From an uncultured Actinomycetes bacterium (GTDB lineage Bacteria > Actinomycetota > Acidimicrobiia > Acidimicrobiales > Acidimicrobilacustridaceae), in contig CALEHQ010000025.1 of the NCBI GenBank assembly GCA_937876315.1, forward strand, positions 1 through 43,708: a stretch of 43,708 nt of DNA, read 5' to 3'. The notes under the pieces were generated by a model. That model had not been told where the DNA came from. It did not search any database and saw only the letters and a program-made list of their open reading frames with translations. The translations under genes were made by a program, and so were the position numbers. Positions 1-7,766 of this stretch are shown piece after piece (the stretch's first letter is position 1; each line of letters begins with the position of its first letter).

Positions 1-36
1 TCGGGACCAGTGCGTTGTTCGGGACCAGTGCGTTGT
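1..36. repeat. Two tandem copies of an 18-bp unit
   Basis: An 18-bp unit occupies 1-18 and 19-36, and its first four bases recur at 37-40. The length is a multiple of three. Plus frame 3 stays open from the window edge to a TGA at 75-77 and would end a protein with a repeated GTSALF motif, so the repeat may lie in the last codons of an upstream gene. It could equally be non-coding. Confidence 0.7.
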
Positions 37-106
37 TCGGAAGTAGCTGGCATGTGGCGAGCATCTTGGACGAGTGAGACAGCGATTCCGGATGGTGGGG
101 GCCATG

Positions 107-112
107 TAGCCT
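107..112 (+). promoter_or_regulatory. Putative -10 box (TAGCCT) of ychF
   Basis: TAGCCT lies 9 nt before the ychF ATG, and there is no purine-rich Shine-Dalgarno between them. The same arrangement precedes several other genes in this window, which suggests a leaderless or near-leaderless transcript. I see no convincing -35 box. Confidence 0.45.
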
Positions 113-121
113 CGGCGCCTC

Positions 122-1198
122 ATGGAAAAGTTCGGTTTTGTCGGTCTGCCAAACGCAGGCAAGTCCTCGCTCTACAACGCTCTCGCCGGAGGCGGCGCTC
201 TCGCTGCGCCCTACGCCTTCGCCACGAAGGATCCCAACGTTGGTGTGGCCAAGGTGCCTGATCATCGCTTGGAGAAGCTCGCGATCATGAGCAATGCCAA
301 GTCGGTCATCCCTGCCAGCGTGCAGTTCGTCGACATTGGTGGCCTCGTCGAAGGCGCCAGTACCGGGGAAGGCCTCGGTAATAAGTTCCTCGCCAACATC
401 CGCGAATCTGACGCAATTGTTTTTGTGCTGCGCGCGTTCGAAGACGATGACGTTCCCGGCCCTTCGGATCCGTTGGAACATCTCCGCATCGTTGAAATCG
501 AACTTGCACTTGCCGATCTCGAAACTGTCGAGAACCAAATCGAGAAGCGTCGCAAAGCAGCCAAGCAGGATCGATTCATTGCCGATGAGGTTGAAGCACT
601 TGGCAAAGCTCTCGAGATCCTTTCGGAAGGCACACCGCTTTACCGCAGCGATCTCGATGCGGAATCTCGCGATCTCATCAAGAGCTATTTCCTGCTGACC
701 AATAAGCCAGTGCTCGCAATCGTCAATGTCAGCGAGAGCGACCTTGACCGTATCGATGAAAAGACCGCACCCGTGATCGAAGAATTCGGTGGTCACGGCG
801 AAGTCATCGGCATGTGTGTTCAGCTTGAAGCGGAAGCAGCAATGCTCGACGCCGATGAACGGGTAGAGATGCTCGAAGGACTCGGGCTTGGTGAAGGAGC
901 GTTGCCGAGGTTCCTTCACGCCGCCTACCGAATGCTCGGGCTCCGCACGTACTTCACCACCGGCGAGAAAGAATCACGGGCATGGACGTTCCGTGCTGGC
1001 TACAAGGCCCCTCAGTGCGCAGGTGTCATCCACACCGATTTTGAGCGCGGGTTCATTCGGGCCGAAGTCATCCATTGGGATGAGCTGCTCGAGGTCGGGG
1101 CCTGGTCGAAAGCTCGCGATGCGGGGATTCTCCGAGTTGAAGGTAAGGAGTACCAACCTGCCGATGGTGACGTGATGGAGTTCCGCTTCAACGTCTGA
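122..1198 (+). CDS. ychF: Redox-regulated ATPase/GTPase YchF (OLA1 family)
   Basis: This is a universally conserved P-loop NTPase of the Obg/YchF group that binds ribosomes and preferentially hydrolyses ATP. The 358-residue product has the family's normal length. It starts with the G1 loop GLPNAGKSS, has the G3 motif DIGGLVEGAS, and carries NVSE in place of the usual NKxD specificity motif; this substitution is the YchF hallmark. The C-terminal third matches the TGS domain (FTTGEKESRAWTF, then VIHTDFERGFIRAEV). Translation starts at the ATG that directly precedes the P-loop. It opens a plus-strand run with the DUF192 gene and rsmI. Confidence 0.97.
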   Translation: MEKFGFVGLPNAGKSSLYNALAGGGALAAPYAFATKDPNVGVAKVPDHRLEKLAIMSNAKSVIPASVQFVDIGGLVEGASTGEGLGNKFLANIRESDAIVFVLRAFEDDDVPGPSDPLEHLRIVEIELALADLETVENQIEKRRKAAKQDRFIADEVEALGKALEILSEGTPLYRSDLDAESRDLIKSYFLLTNKPVLAIVNVSESDLDRIDEKTAPVIEEFGGHGEVIGMCVQLEAEAAMLDADERVEMLEGLGLGEGALPRFLHAAYRMLGLRTYFTTGEKESRAWTFRAGYKAPQCAGVIHTDFERGFIRAEVIHWDELLEVGAWSKARDAGILRVEGKEYQPADGDVMEFRFNV

Positions 1199-1204
1199 GG
1201 CTCG

Positions 1205-1210
1205 TAGCAT
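1205..1210 (+). promoter_or_regulatory. Putative -10 box (TAGCAT) of the DUF192 gene
   Basis: TAGCAT ends 7 nt before the ATG at 1218, inside the 19-bp gap after ychF. No Shine-Dalgarno is present, which fits leaderless initiation at the ATG. Confidence 0.4.
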
Positions 1211-1217
1211 CGGCGAT

Positions 1218-1565
1218 ATGTCGTCGAGTGAATCTTCGGGCAATTGGTTGGTTCTCGACGGACGCGTACTTGCCACGCTTGAGATCGCAGCAACCCGACG
1301 TGATCGTCGACGGGGATTACTCGGCCGAGATGGCCTAGAAGGGGCGATGCTCCTCACGCGAGCGAAATCGGTGCACACACTTGGCATGAGGTTTGCCATC
1401 GATGTGGCCCATCTCGACAGTGACGGTGTCGTACTTCGACTCACAACAATGAAGCCGCGTCGTCTCGGAGCGTTCATTATGCACTCGCGCTCTGTCATTG
1501 AAACCGAAGCTGGCGCACTCGCCCGTTGGGGTGTTGTCAAAGGCGACCGACTGGAGATTCGATGA
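1218..1565 (+). CDS. DUF192 family protein
   Basis: This is a 115-residue protein of the DUF192 (PF02643) family, whose biochemical role is not established. Family features visible here are the RRRGLLGRDGLEGAMLL segment, the VHTLGMRFAIDV motif and the C-terminal GVVKGDRLEI strand. Many homologues are exported, but this one has no signal peptide and is probably cytoplasmic. Its TGA overlaps the rsmI ATG by 4 nt, so the two genes are translationally coupled. A leaderless start at 1218 is suggested by the upstream TAGCAT. Confidence 0.85.
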   Translation: MSSSESSGNWLVLDGRVLATLEIAATRRDRRRGLLGRDGLEGAMLLTRAKSVHTLGMRFAIDVAHLDSDGVVLRLTTMKPRRLGAFIMHSRSVIETEAGALARWGVVKGDRLEIR

Positions 1566-2401
1566 GTTCTTCGATGTCCGGCCGCTTGGTTCTCGTTGGA
1601 ACTCCGATAGGCAATCTTGGAGATCTCTCACCCAGAGCGCTTGAAGCACTTGGCCAAGCAGCAGTGGTTGCGTGTGAGGACACGCGTCGAACCGGTCGCT
1701 TGTTGTCACACTTTGGGATTTCGTCGCCGACCTACATCGTCGTGAACGAACATACCGAGGGTGATGCTGCAGAACGAGTTCTAGGGCATGTACAGCGCGG
1801 CGATGTTGTGGTTTTGGTGAGTGACGCAGGGATGCCAGGCGTTTCCGACCCAGGCGAGTACTTGGTGGCGCAAGCAATTGCAGCGGGCGTCACCGTCGAA
1901 GTGGTTCCTGGCCCATCGGCGCTGCTCCATGCACTGGTTGTTAGTGGCCTCACAACTTCCCGATTCCTTTTCGAGGGATTTCTCCCTCGAAAAGGATCTG
2001 GGCGAGCGCTGCGACTTCGGGAACTTTCAGAAGAGCATCGAACGGCGATTTTATTCGAGGCCCCGCATCGGCTTGAAAAGACCCTCAATGATCTTGCCGA
2101 TGCGTGCGGTGGCGAACGTCGCATCGTGCTTGCGCGTGAATTGACCAAACTCCATGAAGAAATCTGGCGTGGCACCGTTTCTGGGGCGATCGAGAGATGC
2201 ACCGAGATCGATCCACGCGGAGAATATGTACTGGTGCTCGATGGTGCTCCGCCTGCAACAGAACCTACTGAGGTGGAGATTCGAGAAGCGGTGGAACTCG
2301 CGCTTGGCCGGGGCCTTTCGAAGAAAGACGCCGCCGCGGAAGTGGCGGAACTCTTTGCGGTTGCTCGTAACCGCGTGTACGAGATTGCTATCGCGCTCTG
2401 A
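1562..2401 (+). CDS. rsmI: 16S rRNA (cytidine1402-2'-O)-methyltransferase RsmI
   Basis: RsmI 2'-O-methylates C1402 in the decoding centre of 16S rRNA using SAM. The 279-residue protein has the tetrapyrrole-methylase fold: LVLVGTPIGNLGDLSPRA at the N-terminus, ACEDTRRTGRLL, the SAM-contact segment VSDAGMPGVSDPG and VVPGPSALLHALVVSGL. The ATG at 1562 overlaps the stop of the DUF192 gene (ATGA) and gives the standard N-terminus; the frame is open further upstream (to 1526) but that part is not conserved. The last six codons lie in one arm of a perfect inverted repeat. The next gene is convergent. Confidence 0.96.
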   Translation: MSSSMSGRLVLVGTPIGNLGDLSPRALEALGQAAVVACEDTRRTGRLLSHFGISSPTYIVVNEHTEGDAAERVLGHVQRGDVVVLVSDAGMPGVSDPGEYLVAQAIAAGVTVEVVPGPSALLHALVVSGLTTSRFLFEGFLPRKGSGRALRLRELSEEHRTAILFEAPHRLEKTLNDLADACGGERRIVLARELTKLHEEIWRGTVSGAIERCTEIDPRGEYVLVLDGAPPATEPTEVEIREAVELALGRGLSKKDAAAEVAELFAVARNRVYEIAIAL

Positions 2402-2423
2402 AGGTCAGAGCGCGATAGCAATC
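2383..2423. terminator. Perfect 19-bp inverted repeat with 3-nt loop, probable bidirectional terminator
   Basis: Arms at 2383-2401 and 2405-2423 are perfectly complementary around the loop AGG. The left arm includes the last six codons and stop codon of rsmI, and the right arm lies just beyond the stop of the convergent SurE-like gene. No U-tract follows on either strand, so this would be an actinobacterial I-shaped terminator or an mRNA-stabilising hairpin. Confidence 0.75.
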
Positions 2424-2426
2424 AGC

Positions 2427-2453
2427 AGTGAATTACGCCGGAGTGAATTACGC
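2427..2453. repeat. Direct repeat of AGTGAATTACGC
   Basis: The 12-mer occurs at 2427-2438 and 2442-2453, separated by 3 bp. The second copy includes the stop codon of the SurE-like gene. This may be a local duplication between the hairpin and the gene end; no function is evident. Confidence 0.6.
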
Positions 2454-3284
2454 AGCTGGTCGGGCGTTCAGCATCGACAGCGCTGCGAATCCAACCATGT
2501 ATGCACCGACATCGTTGTTCGGCGCGGCAACGGTTGACATGCAGTCGGGCTGCTTCGACAAGAAGGAGGTGTCAGTTGTCGAGATCGGAACGACAACTTC
2601 TCCTCGGACTGCACCGGTTGCGCAGGTCGGGATGTTCAGGTTGAACACCTGGGTTTTGTCGATGGTTCCGTTTGCGATTGCGTCGCGGTTCTTCGTGAAC
2701 CATTCAATAACGATCTTGGCTGATTCGGTAAATGCAAATGGTCCTGCGATCGCGCCATTGCTCGTTGCCATCGCCGGAATTCCACGCTGCACTGCGGCGC
2801 GAGCGGCTCCAACCGTCCCTGAAATGTCAACAACGGGCCCGAGGTTGGCGCCGGCGTTAATTCCGGAGACAACAAAATCGGGTGTGAAATCGATACCCTT
2901 TTGTTCAATCGCCCAAATCATCGCATCAGCTGGCGTTCCAGTAACGGCCTTGACGGGGTAGCCACCCTTGGTCTTGAGATCGGTGGCGCTCAGCGTGCCG
3001 CCAGTGACGGTGCCACCCTTTCCGCTTTGTTGTGTGGCGGGAGCAACAACAGTGACCTCGACATTGGGCTGGGCGCGCAGTGCTTCGGTGATTGCGTTGA
3101 GGCCATCTGAGTCGTAGCCATCGTCGTTGGTCACGACGATTTTGAGGGTCTTGGGCGCTGCAGTGGTGGTGCTTGCATCGGACTTCGCCGAGTCGCTGCT
3201 GGAGCTACCGCATGCGCCCAAGAGGAGCGCCGCAGCGACAACGACGGCACCGAGAGCGTGCTTCGGAGAGAACTGAGTCTTCAT
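2448..3284 (-). CDS. SurE-like 5'-nucleotidase, predicted lipoprotein
   Basis: SurE enzymes are divalent-metal nucleoside monophosphate phosphatases. This 278-residue protein carries the SurE signature: VTNDDGYDSDGL with the metal-binding Asp pair at 54-55, the SGKGG loop matching the SurE serine loop, and VSGINAGANLG with the conserved Asn. Unlike cytoplasmic SurE it begins with a lipoprotein signal peptide (hydrophobic residues 10-23, lipobox LGAC with Cys25) and a Ser/Asp/Thr linker, so it should be anchored outside the membrane. The Shine-Dalgarno AAAAGGAC precedes the ATG. It lies downstream of the LLM gene on the same strand, with its own probable promoter between them. An extracellular nucleotide-scavenging role is an inference. 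Confidence 0.88.
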   Translation of the reverse strand: MKTQFSPKHALGAVVVAAALLLGACGSSSSDSAKSDASTTTAAPKTLKIVVTNDDGYDSDGLNAITEALRAQPNVEVTVVAPATQQSGKGGTVTGGTLSATDLKTKGGYPVKAVTGTPADAMIWAIEQKGIDFTPDFVVSGINAGANLGPVVDISGTVGAARAAVQRGIPAMATSNGAIAGPFAFTESAKIVIEWFTKNRDAIANGTIDKTQVFNLNIPTCATGAVRGEVVVPISTTDTSFLSKQPDCMSTVAAPNNDVGAYMVGFAALSMLNARPAA

Positions 3285-3315
3285 GGTGTCCTTTTCTTGT
3301 CAGGTGACCGACGAA

Positions 3316-3321
3316 ACTTTA
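3316..3321 (-). promoter_or_regulatory. Putative -10 box (TAAAGT) of the SurE-like gene
   Basis: On the minus strand TAAAGT lies about 31 nt upstream of the ATG at 3284, in the 50-bp gap after the LLM gene. An AAAAGGAC ribosome-binding site follows. The -35 region is poorly defined. Confidence 0.35.
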
Positions 3322-3334
3322 GGTCAAAGAATGT

Positions 3335-4369
3335 TCATTCGAAAGCAGGAATGACCTCACGCCCGAACAGGCGAATCATTGCGGCGATGTCCTCGAAGTT
3401 CCCCAACGAAGCCTGGCCGGTGTCGGCCGGAAGTCCCGCACCAAAGGCGGTGTGAACGTGGTCGCATTGCGTGGCTGCCTCGTAACTGCGGATCTGCCCG
3501 ATGACGCGTTCGGGGTCGCCCCATAAAAGCCGGTCGGCGGCAATGTCCTCGGCAGTGATGTCCTCGCCGGCATCAATACGGGCGAAGAGTTCCTTCTCTT
3601 CTTTTTCCTCGGCCGACTCGCGCCAATGAATCATGAGCCCATCAACGTAGACAGGGAGAACTTCAGTGCGGACCTGTTCATCGCTTTCGCCTACCCAGGC
3701 GTATCGACGCAGAACCCAATCGGCGGGCTTGTTGAGTGCAGCGCACGCCGGTCGGTAGATGTCGAGGCAGTGAAGCGCAGCGGCGAGCGATTGCACTGGT
3801 CCGCAGATCCAAGAATCGCCAAGGCGCGCAGCACGGTCAACCGCAGCAGGTGCGACACCAGCGACCCAAAGCGGAGGGTTGGGCGATTGCAGCGGCCGCG
3901 GATGAACGGTGAGCTCGGGGAACGAGTGGAATCGACCATCGAAGGCCGTGTTCTCGTTCTGCCACACAAGACGCATGATCGTGAGGGCTTCTTCCATGCG
4001 TGCGCCGCGTTCTTTGAAATTCGAACCATGAACGTCGTATTCGAGCGGCCACCAACCCATGCCCACGCCGAGTGTGACTCGACCACCAGAAATCTGATCG
4101 ATGGTCGCGACCTGTTCGGCAACGCGCACCGGGTTGTGAATTGGGAGTTGGAAGATCCCCGTTCCGACTCGCACGGTAGATGTTCGTGCAGCAACTGCGG
4201 CAAGGAACGTGAGCGGATCGCTCAGATTTCCGGGCATGAAGTGATGGTGCCCAATCGTGACAGTGTCGAAACCGGACTCCTCTGCGATGCGCGCGAGATC
4301 GAAGGTTTCGCGGAACGGGTCACTGGATGTGAAGTCCTTGAGAAGCGGAAGCGAAAGTGAAAACTTCAC
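3335..4369 (-). CDS. LLM class flavin-dependent oxidoreductase
   Basis: This 344-residue member of the bacterial-luciferase-like (LLM) superfamily should be a TIM-barrel enzyme using reduced FMN or F420; the substrate is unknown. Family features include the N-terminal barrel strand, TVRVGTGIFQLPIHNPVRVAEQVATID, the GRVTLGVGMGWWPLEY segment, and the late loop WGDPERVIGQIRSYE. The start is GTG at 4369, overlapping the stop of the upstream SDR gene by 4 nt (GTGA). It is the third gene of a crotonase-SDR-LLM operon, which suggests a step in catabolism of a CoA-linked or cyclic substrate. Confidence 0.9.
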   Translation of the reverse strand: MKFSLSLPLLKDFTSSDPFRETFDLARIAEESGFDTVTIGHHHFMPGNLSDPLTFLAAVAARTSTVRVGTGIFQLPIHNPVRVAEQVATIDQISGGRVTLGVGMGWWPLEYDVHGSNFKERGARMEEALTIMRLVWQNENTAFDGRFHSFPELTVHPRPLQSPNPPLWVAGVAPAAVDRAARLGDSWICGPVQSLAAALHCLDIYRPACAALNKPADWVLRRYAWVGESDEQVRTEVLPVYVDGLMIHWRESAEEKEEKELFARIDAGEDITAEDIAADRLLWGDPERVIGQIRSYEAATQCDHVHTAFGAGLPADTGQASLGNFEDIAAMIRLFGREVIPAFE

Positions 4370-5253
4370 AGTTCGAACGGTCCTTTACCCATTTGATCGC
4401 GCACAGTAACGATTTCGGGTTGCGTGAGAGAGCGTCGTTGCCAGTTCGCGCCATCGACAACAAGCGTGTGGCCACTGATGAATCGCGCGTAGGGGGAGGC
4501 AAGGAATGTTGCGGCCCAACCGAGTTCGCGAGGCCGCCCGACACGTAGTGCCGGTTGGCATGCGTCTTTGTCGTTGGTGCGAGCAAGGTTGCCCTTGATG
4601 TCATCAGTCATGTCCTCATGTGGCATCAGGCCAGGAACAAGTCCGTTCACCTGAATGCCGTAGGGGCCCCACTCGACGGCAAGGGTTTCGACCATGTTCT
4701 TCACACCGGCCTTTGCTGCGGCGGAATGGGCGAAGCCAGGTCCGCCTGTCCATGCATAGGTCGCGCCAACGTTGACAATTGACCCCGGGGTGTTGGCGTC
4801 AAGATGTCGACGTGCGAACTCGCGGGCGCAGAAGTAGGTGCCATTGAGGGTGATGTCGACGACTGTGCGCCACGCGTTCGGCGACATGTCTTCGGCGGGT
4901 ATAGGGAAGTTTGCTGCCGCGTTATTGATTAGGACATCCGGAAGGCCGAACGCTGCGACGGCTGCATCAAATGCAGCAGCGACGGAATCGGGCTCGCGAA
5001 TATCGCACTGCACGGTGAGCGCTGGGGCCCCAAGATCGGCCATCGCTTCGTCGGCTTGTTCGAGGTGTTCTGGCTTGCGACTTGCCACGACGATGCTTGC
5101 GCCAAGTCGCGCGAACTCCGTCGCGATAGCGCGGCCAAGACCTGTTCCGCCGCCGGTGATGAATACGACTTTGCCGTCGTAGGTTCCGGCAGGGAGGGCG
5201 TGGGCGCCAAGTTCTGGCGCGTCTGGAAGGCCGATGGGTTCCGAAGTCGACAT
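4366..5253 (-). CDS. SDR oxidoreductase of the 2,4-dienoyl-CoA reductase type
   Basis: This is a 295-residue short-chain dehydrogenase with the NADP-type glycine motif TGGGTGLG (33-40), a basic SRK at 58-60 and NNAA (110-113). It lacks the classical YxxxK. Instead Tyr166, Ser177 and Lys181 (segments ATYAWTGGPGF and HSAAAKAGV) show the spacing of the Tyr/Ser/Lys triad of mitochondrial 2,4-dienoyl-CoA reductase and related peroxisomal enoyl-CoA reductases. I therefore infer an NADPH-dependent dienoyl- or enoyl-CoA reductase in fatty-acid oxidation. It lies 1 nt after the crotonase gene and overlaps the LLM gene by 4 nt. Confidence 0.88.
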   Translation of the reverse strand: MSTSEPIGLPDAPELGAHALPAGTYDGKVVFITGGGTGLGRAIATEFARLGASIVVASRKPEHLEQADEAMADLGAPALTVQCDIREPDSVAAAFDAAVAAFGLPDVLINNAAANFPIPAEDMSPNAWRTVVDITLNGTYFCAREFARRHLDANTPGSIVNVGATYAWTGGPGFAHSAAAKAGVKNMVETLAVEWGPYGIQVNGLVPGLMPHEDMTDDIKGNLARTNDKDACQPALRVGRPRELGWAATFLASPYARFISGHTLVVDGANWQRRSLTQPEIVTVRDQMGKGPFEL

Positions 5254-5254
5254 G

Positions 5255-6034
5255 TCAGCTCCCTCGGTAGTTGGGTGTGCGATCTTCAGCGCGAGCAGCG
5301 CGGAATTCGGCGTAATCCTCGGACTTGTTGAGGAAGGTTTGGTAGATCAGCTCGTCTGCCATCGATGTCGTGATTTCCGGTTGTGCAAGGTGGGAAATGA
5401 CGCGACGAGCCAACTTGATCGTGACGGCCGGTGCGGCGGCGATCTTCAGAGCCATCTCCATCGCGGTGTTGTCGAGTTCCTCACGAGTGACGATGCGGGA
5501 AACGATTCCGAGAGAAAGCGCTTCTTGTGCATTGAGTGAGCGGCCGGTGAGCACCATGTCGCTCACAACGCCATGCCCACACATTTGGAAGAGGCGACCA
5601 ACGCCGCCAGTATCGGGAATGACGCCATGTCCGGCTTCGGGGAGCATGAACTTCGCGTCATCGGCGGCGACACGGATATCGCACAGCAGCGCTCGCTGGA
5701 ACGAACCACCGATAGCCCAGCCCTGGATTGGGACGATGACGGGTGCATCAAGATCAAAGAGTTGCTGGATTCCCTTATGGCCGCGTGCCATGAGTTCGTG
5801 GTGTGTAAGCCCAGTCGTGTCATTGCCGATTGATCCGACATCTCGGCCTGATGACCAAGAGTGACCTTCGCCCCGCCAAATGACGGCGCGAATTGAAGGA
5901 GTCGCTCGAAGTTCGCCGAGAATGTCGAACAACTGCTTGTCCATCTCATCGGAAAAGGCGTTGCGCTTCTCTTGGTTGTCATTCGTGATGACGGCAATCG
6001 GGCCATCGATCTCGAGTCGGACCTGTCCACTCAT
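5255..6034 (-). CDS. Enoyl-CoA hydratase/isomerase (crotonase) family protein
   Basis: This 259-residue crotonase-fold protein has the CoA-binding and oxyanion-hole segments SGRDVG and GWAIGGSF. Of the two catalytic Glu residues of mammalian enoyl-CoA hydratase, the position equal to Glu164 is present (Glu133 in LPEAGHG). The one equal to Glu144 is Gln113 (GGSFQR for the usual GGGCEL), so simple hydratase activity is doubtful and an isomerase or other crotonase reaction is possible. The start chosen is the ATG at 6034, preceded by AGGGGG at good spacing; the frame extends upstream to 6202 without a conserved sequence. It is the first gene of the minus-strand operon and divergent from the MBL gene. 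Confidence 0.9.
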   Translation of the reverse strand: MSGQVRLEIDGPIAVITNDNQEKRNAFSDEMDKQLFDILGELRATPSIRAVIWRGEGHSWSSGRDVGSIGNDTTGLTHHELMARGHKGIQQLFDLDAPVIVPIQGWAIGGSFQRALLCDIRVAADDAKFMLPEAGHGVIPDTGGVGRLFQMCGHGVVSDMVLTGRSLNAQEALSLGIVSRIVTREELDNTAMEMALKIAAAPAVTIKLARRVISHLAQPEITTSMADELIYQTFLNKSEDYAEFRAARAEDRTPNYRGS

Positions 6035-6148
6035 GGTTCCCCCTGCTGAAGTGAGCCTCGCTGCAGTCTTGCCGAATCGCCACAGGTGGTCGAACAGATC
6101 GCCATCATTGAGTTGGTGGGCCACACTTGATGAAACAAAGGGGGATCT

Positions 6149-7009
6149 ATGCGCTGGAAAATCGGTGAAGTAGCGGTCACGAAAGTTGTGGAGCTTGAGC
6201 AAGAACTCCCTCTACGCGGGTTGCTCCCTCGGGCGAGCGAAGAAGCGCTTGCCCCACACCAGGCATGGCTCATGCCGTATTTCATCGATGACGAAGGCAT
6301 GACTGATCTTTCGATCCATGCGTTTCTGATCGAAAGCAGTGGGCTGCGCATCATCGTCGACACCTGTGTGGGCGATCGCAACATGGCCGGTCTGCCGGGG
6401 TTCACTGGCGACCCCGCGTTCTTGAAGCGGCTCACGGCAGCGGGATTTCCGCCTGAGTCGATCGATATCGTGTGTTGCACGCACTTGCACTTCGATCATG
6501 TGGGTTGGAACACGAAACTCGAAGACGGCAAATGGGTTCCTACATTTCCGAATGCTCGCTACTTGTTCGGTCGCGCAGAGTACGACGCATGGATAGCCGA
6601 ACCCGGTGGCTATGCATGGAACCTTCCTGACACGGTCGCGCCGGTCGTGGAAGCGGGGCTGGTCGACCTTGTCGATCCCGATCACCGAATAACGAGCGAG
6701 GTTCGTTTCATTCCTACCCCCGGTCATTCGCCGGGCCACATGTCCGTTCTCATCGAGTCGAATGGCGCTCGGGCACTCATTACGGGTGATGCCACGCATC
6801 ATCCGGTGCAGTGGGCCGAAACTGATTGGGGTATGAGCGGGGATTGGGATGGAGTAGAAGCGGCTGATTCTCGGCGTGAGATGCGCGCTGAACATGGCGA
6901 CACGGGAACGCTGATTCTGGGTACGCATTACGCCGCCCCAAGTGCTGGATACATTGTGAGCGTTGGTGGTGAATGGCAATTTCACGCAACTACCGAGACG
7001 GAGTTCTGA
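6149..7009 (+). CDS. MBL fold metallo-hydrolase
   Basis: This 286-residue metallo-beta-lactamase-fold hydrolase has the dinuclear zinc motif THLHFDHVGW, a later TPGHSPGH histidine and a TGDATHH segment supplying the bridging Asp and distal His. The architecture resembles N-acyl-homoserine-lactonase-like and lactone or ester hydrolases; the substrate is unknown. The ATG at 6149 follows a strong AAAGGGGG ribosome-binding site. It is the first gene of a plus-strand operon with an SDR and an APH-type kinase, divergent from the crotonase operon. Confidence 0.92.
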   Translation: MRWKIGEVAVTKVVELEQELPLRGLLPRASEEALAPHQAWLMPYFIDDEGMTDLSIHAFLIESSGLRIIVDTCVGDRNMAGLPGFTGDPAFLKRLTAAGFPPESIDIVCCTHLHFDHVGWNTKLEDGKWVPTFPNARYLFGRAEYDAWIAEPGGYAWNLPDTVAPVVEAGLVDLVDPDHRITSEVRFIPTPGHSPGHMSVLIESNGARALITGDATHHPVQWAETDWGMSGDWDGVEAADSRREMRAEHGDTGTLILGTHYAAPSAGYIVSVGGEWQFHATTETEF

Positions 7010-7013
7010 GTTG

Positions 7014-7766
7014 ATGTCGTCGCTGTTTGATCTCACCGGCAAAGTGGCGGTCATAACGGGAGCAAGTAAAGGGCTTGGCCGTGCGATGGCCCTTGGCTTT
7101 GCTGACGCGGGTGCCGATGTTGTTGTGTCGAGTCGACGCGTTGACGCGTGTGAAGAGGTCGCGGATGAGATCCGAGCAAAAGGGCGCCGGGCTCTCGCAG
7201 TCGCTTGTCATGTCGCGGACTGGGCGCAATGTGACGCGCTCATTGCTGCTGCTGTCGTAGAGTTCGGCGAGATCGACATTCTGGTGAACAACGCTGGCAT
7301 CGCTCCGGTTCCGCCATCTCTCGCAGGCGTCACCGAAGAATTGTTCGACAAGACCTTCGGGGTGAACGTCAAGGGTCCGCTGCGACTGATGGCAATGGCA
7401 GCCGATTACATGCCTGCGGGCGGATCCATCATCAACATCAGTACGAAGGCGTCGCAGCGACCTTCACCTTTCACGGTTGTGTATGCCGCTTCGAAAGCGG
7501 CCCTCAACGCGATAACGCAAGCGACGGCCCAGGAGTTTGGTCCGCGAGGTATCCGTGTGAACGCGATCGTGTGCGGTCCGTTCATTACCGACAGTTTCAG
7601 TAAAGCGATCCCAACTCCCGAAGCGGCCGAACACGTCGCAAAATTGATTTCGGTGGGGCATATCGGCCAGCCCGAAGAAATTTTGGGGACAGCGTTGCTT
7701 CTCGCCTCGGACGCGTCGTCCTACATGACGGGAGCACTTCTCAATCTCGATGGTGGCGGTTCGTGA
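7014..7766 (+). CDS. SDR family oxidoreductase (3-oxoacyl-ACP/CoA reductase-like)
   Basis: This classical short-chain dehydrogenase of 250 residues has the cofactor motif TGASKGLG, NNAG, and the active-site YAASK (Tyr-x3-Lys), ending in LNLDGGG. SSRR after the second strand suggests NADP(H). The likely substrate is a hydroxy/oxo-acyl thioester or an alcohol. The ATG at 7014 is 4 nt after the MBL stop and 9 nt after ACGGAG. The TTG at 7011 and the upstream ATG at 6963 are less likely starts. It overlaps the next gene by 4 nt. Confidence 0.9.
   Translation: MSSLFDLTGKVAVITGASKGLGRAMALGFADAGADVVVSSRRVDACEEVADEIRAKGRRALAVACHVADWAQCDALIAAAVVEFGEIDILVNNAGIAPVPPSLAGVTEELFDKTFGVNVKGPLRLMAMAADYMPAGGSIINISTKASQRPSPFTVVYAASKAALNAITQATAQEFGPRGIRVNAIVCGPFITDSFSKAIPTPEAAEHVAKLISVGHIGQPEEILGTALLLASDASSYMTGALLNLDGGGS

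Noticed and set aside
3626-4360. 244-residue plus-strand ORF
   Set aside because: It lies antisense to the LLM oxidoreductase, whose frame shows clear family motifs; the antisense product shows none.
6212-7054. 280-residue minus-strand ORF
   Set aside because: It is antisense to the MBL hydrolase, which carries the intact HxHxDH motif and a strong ribosome-binding site.
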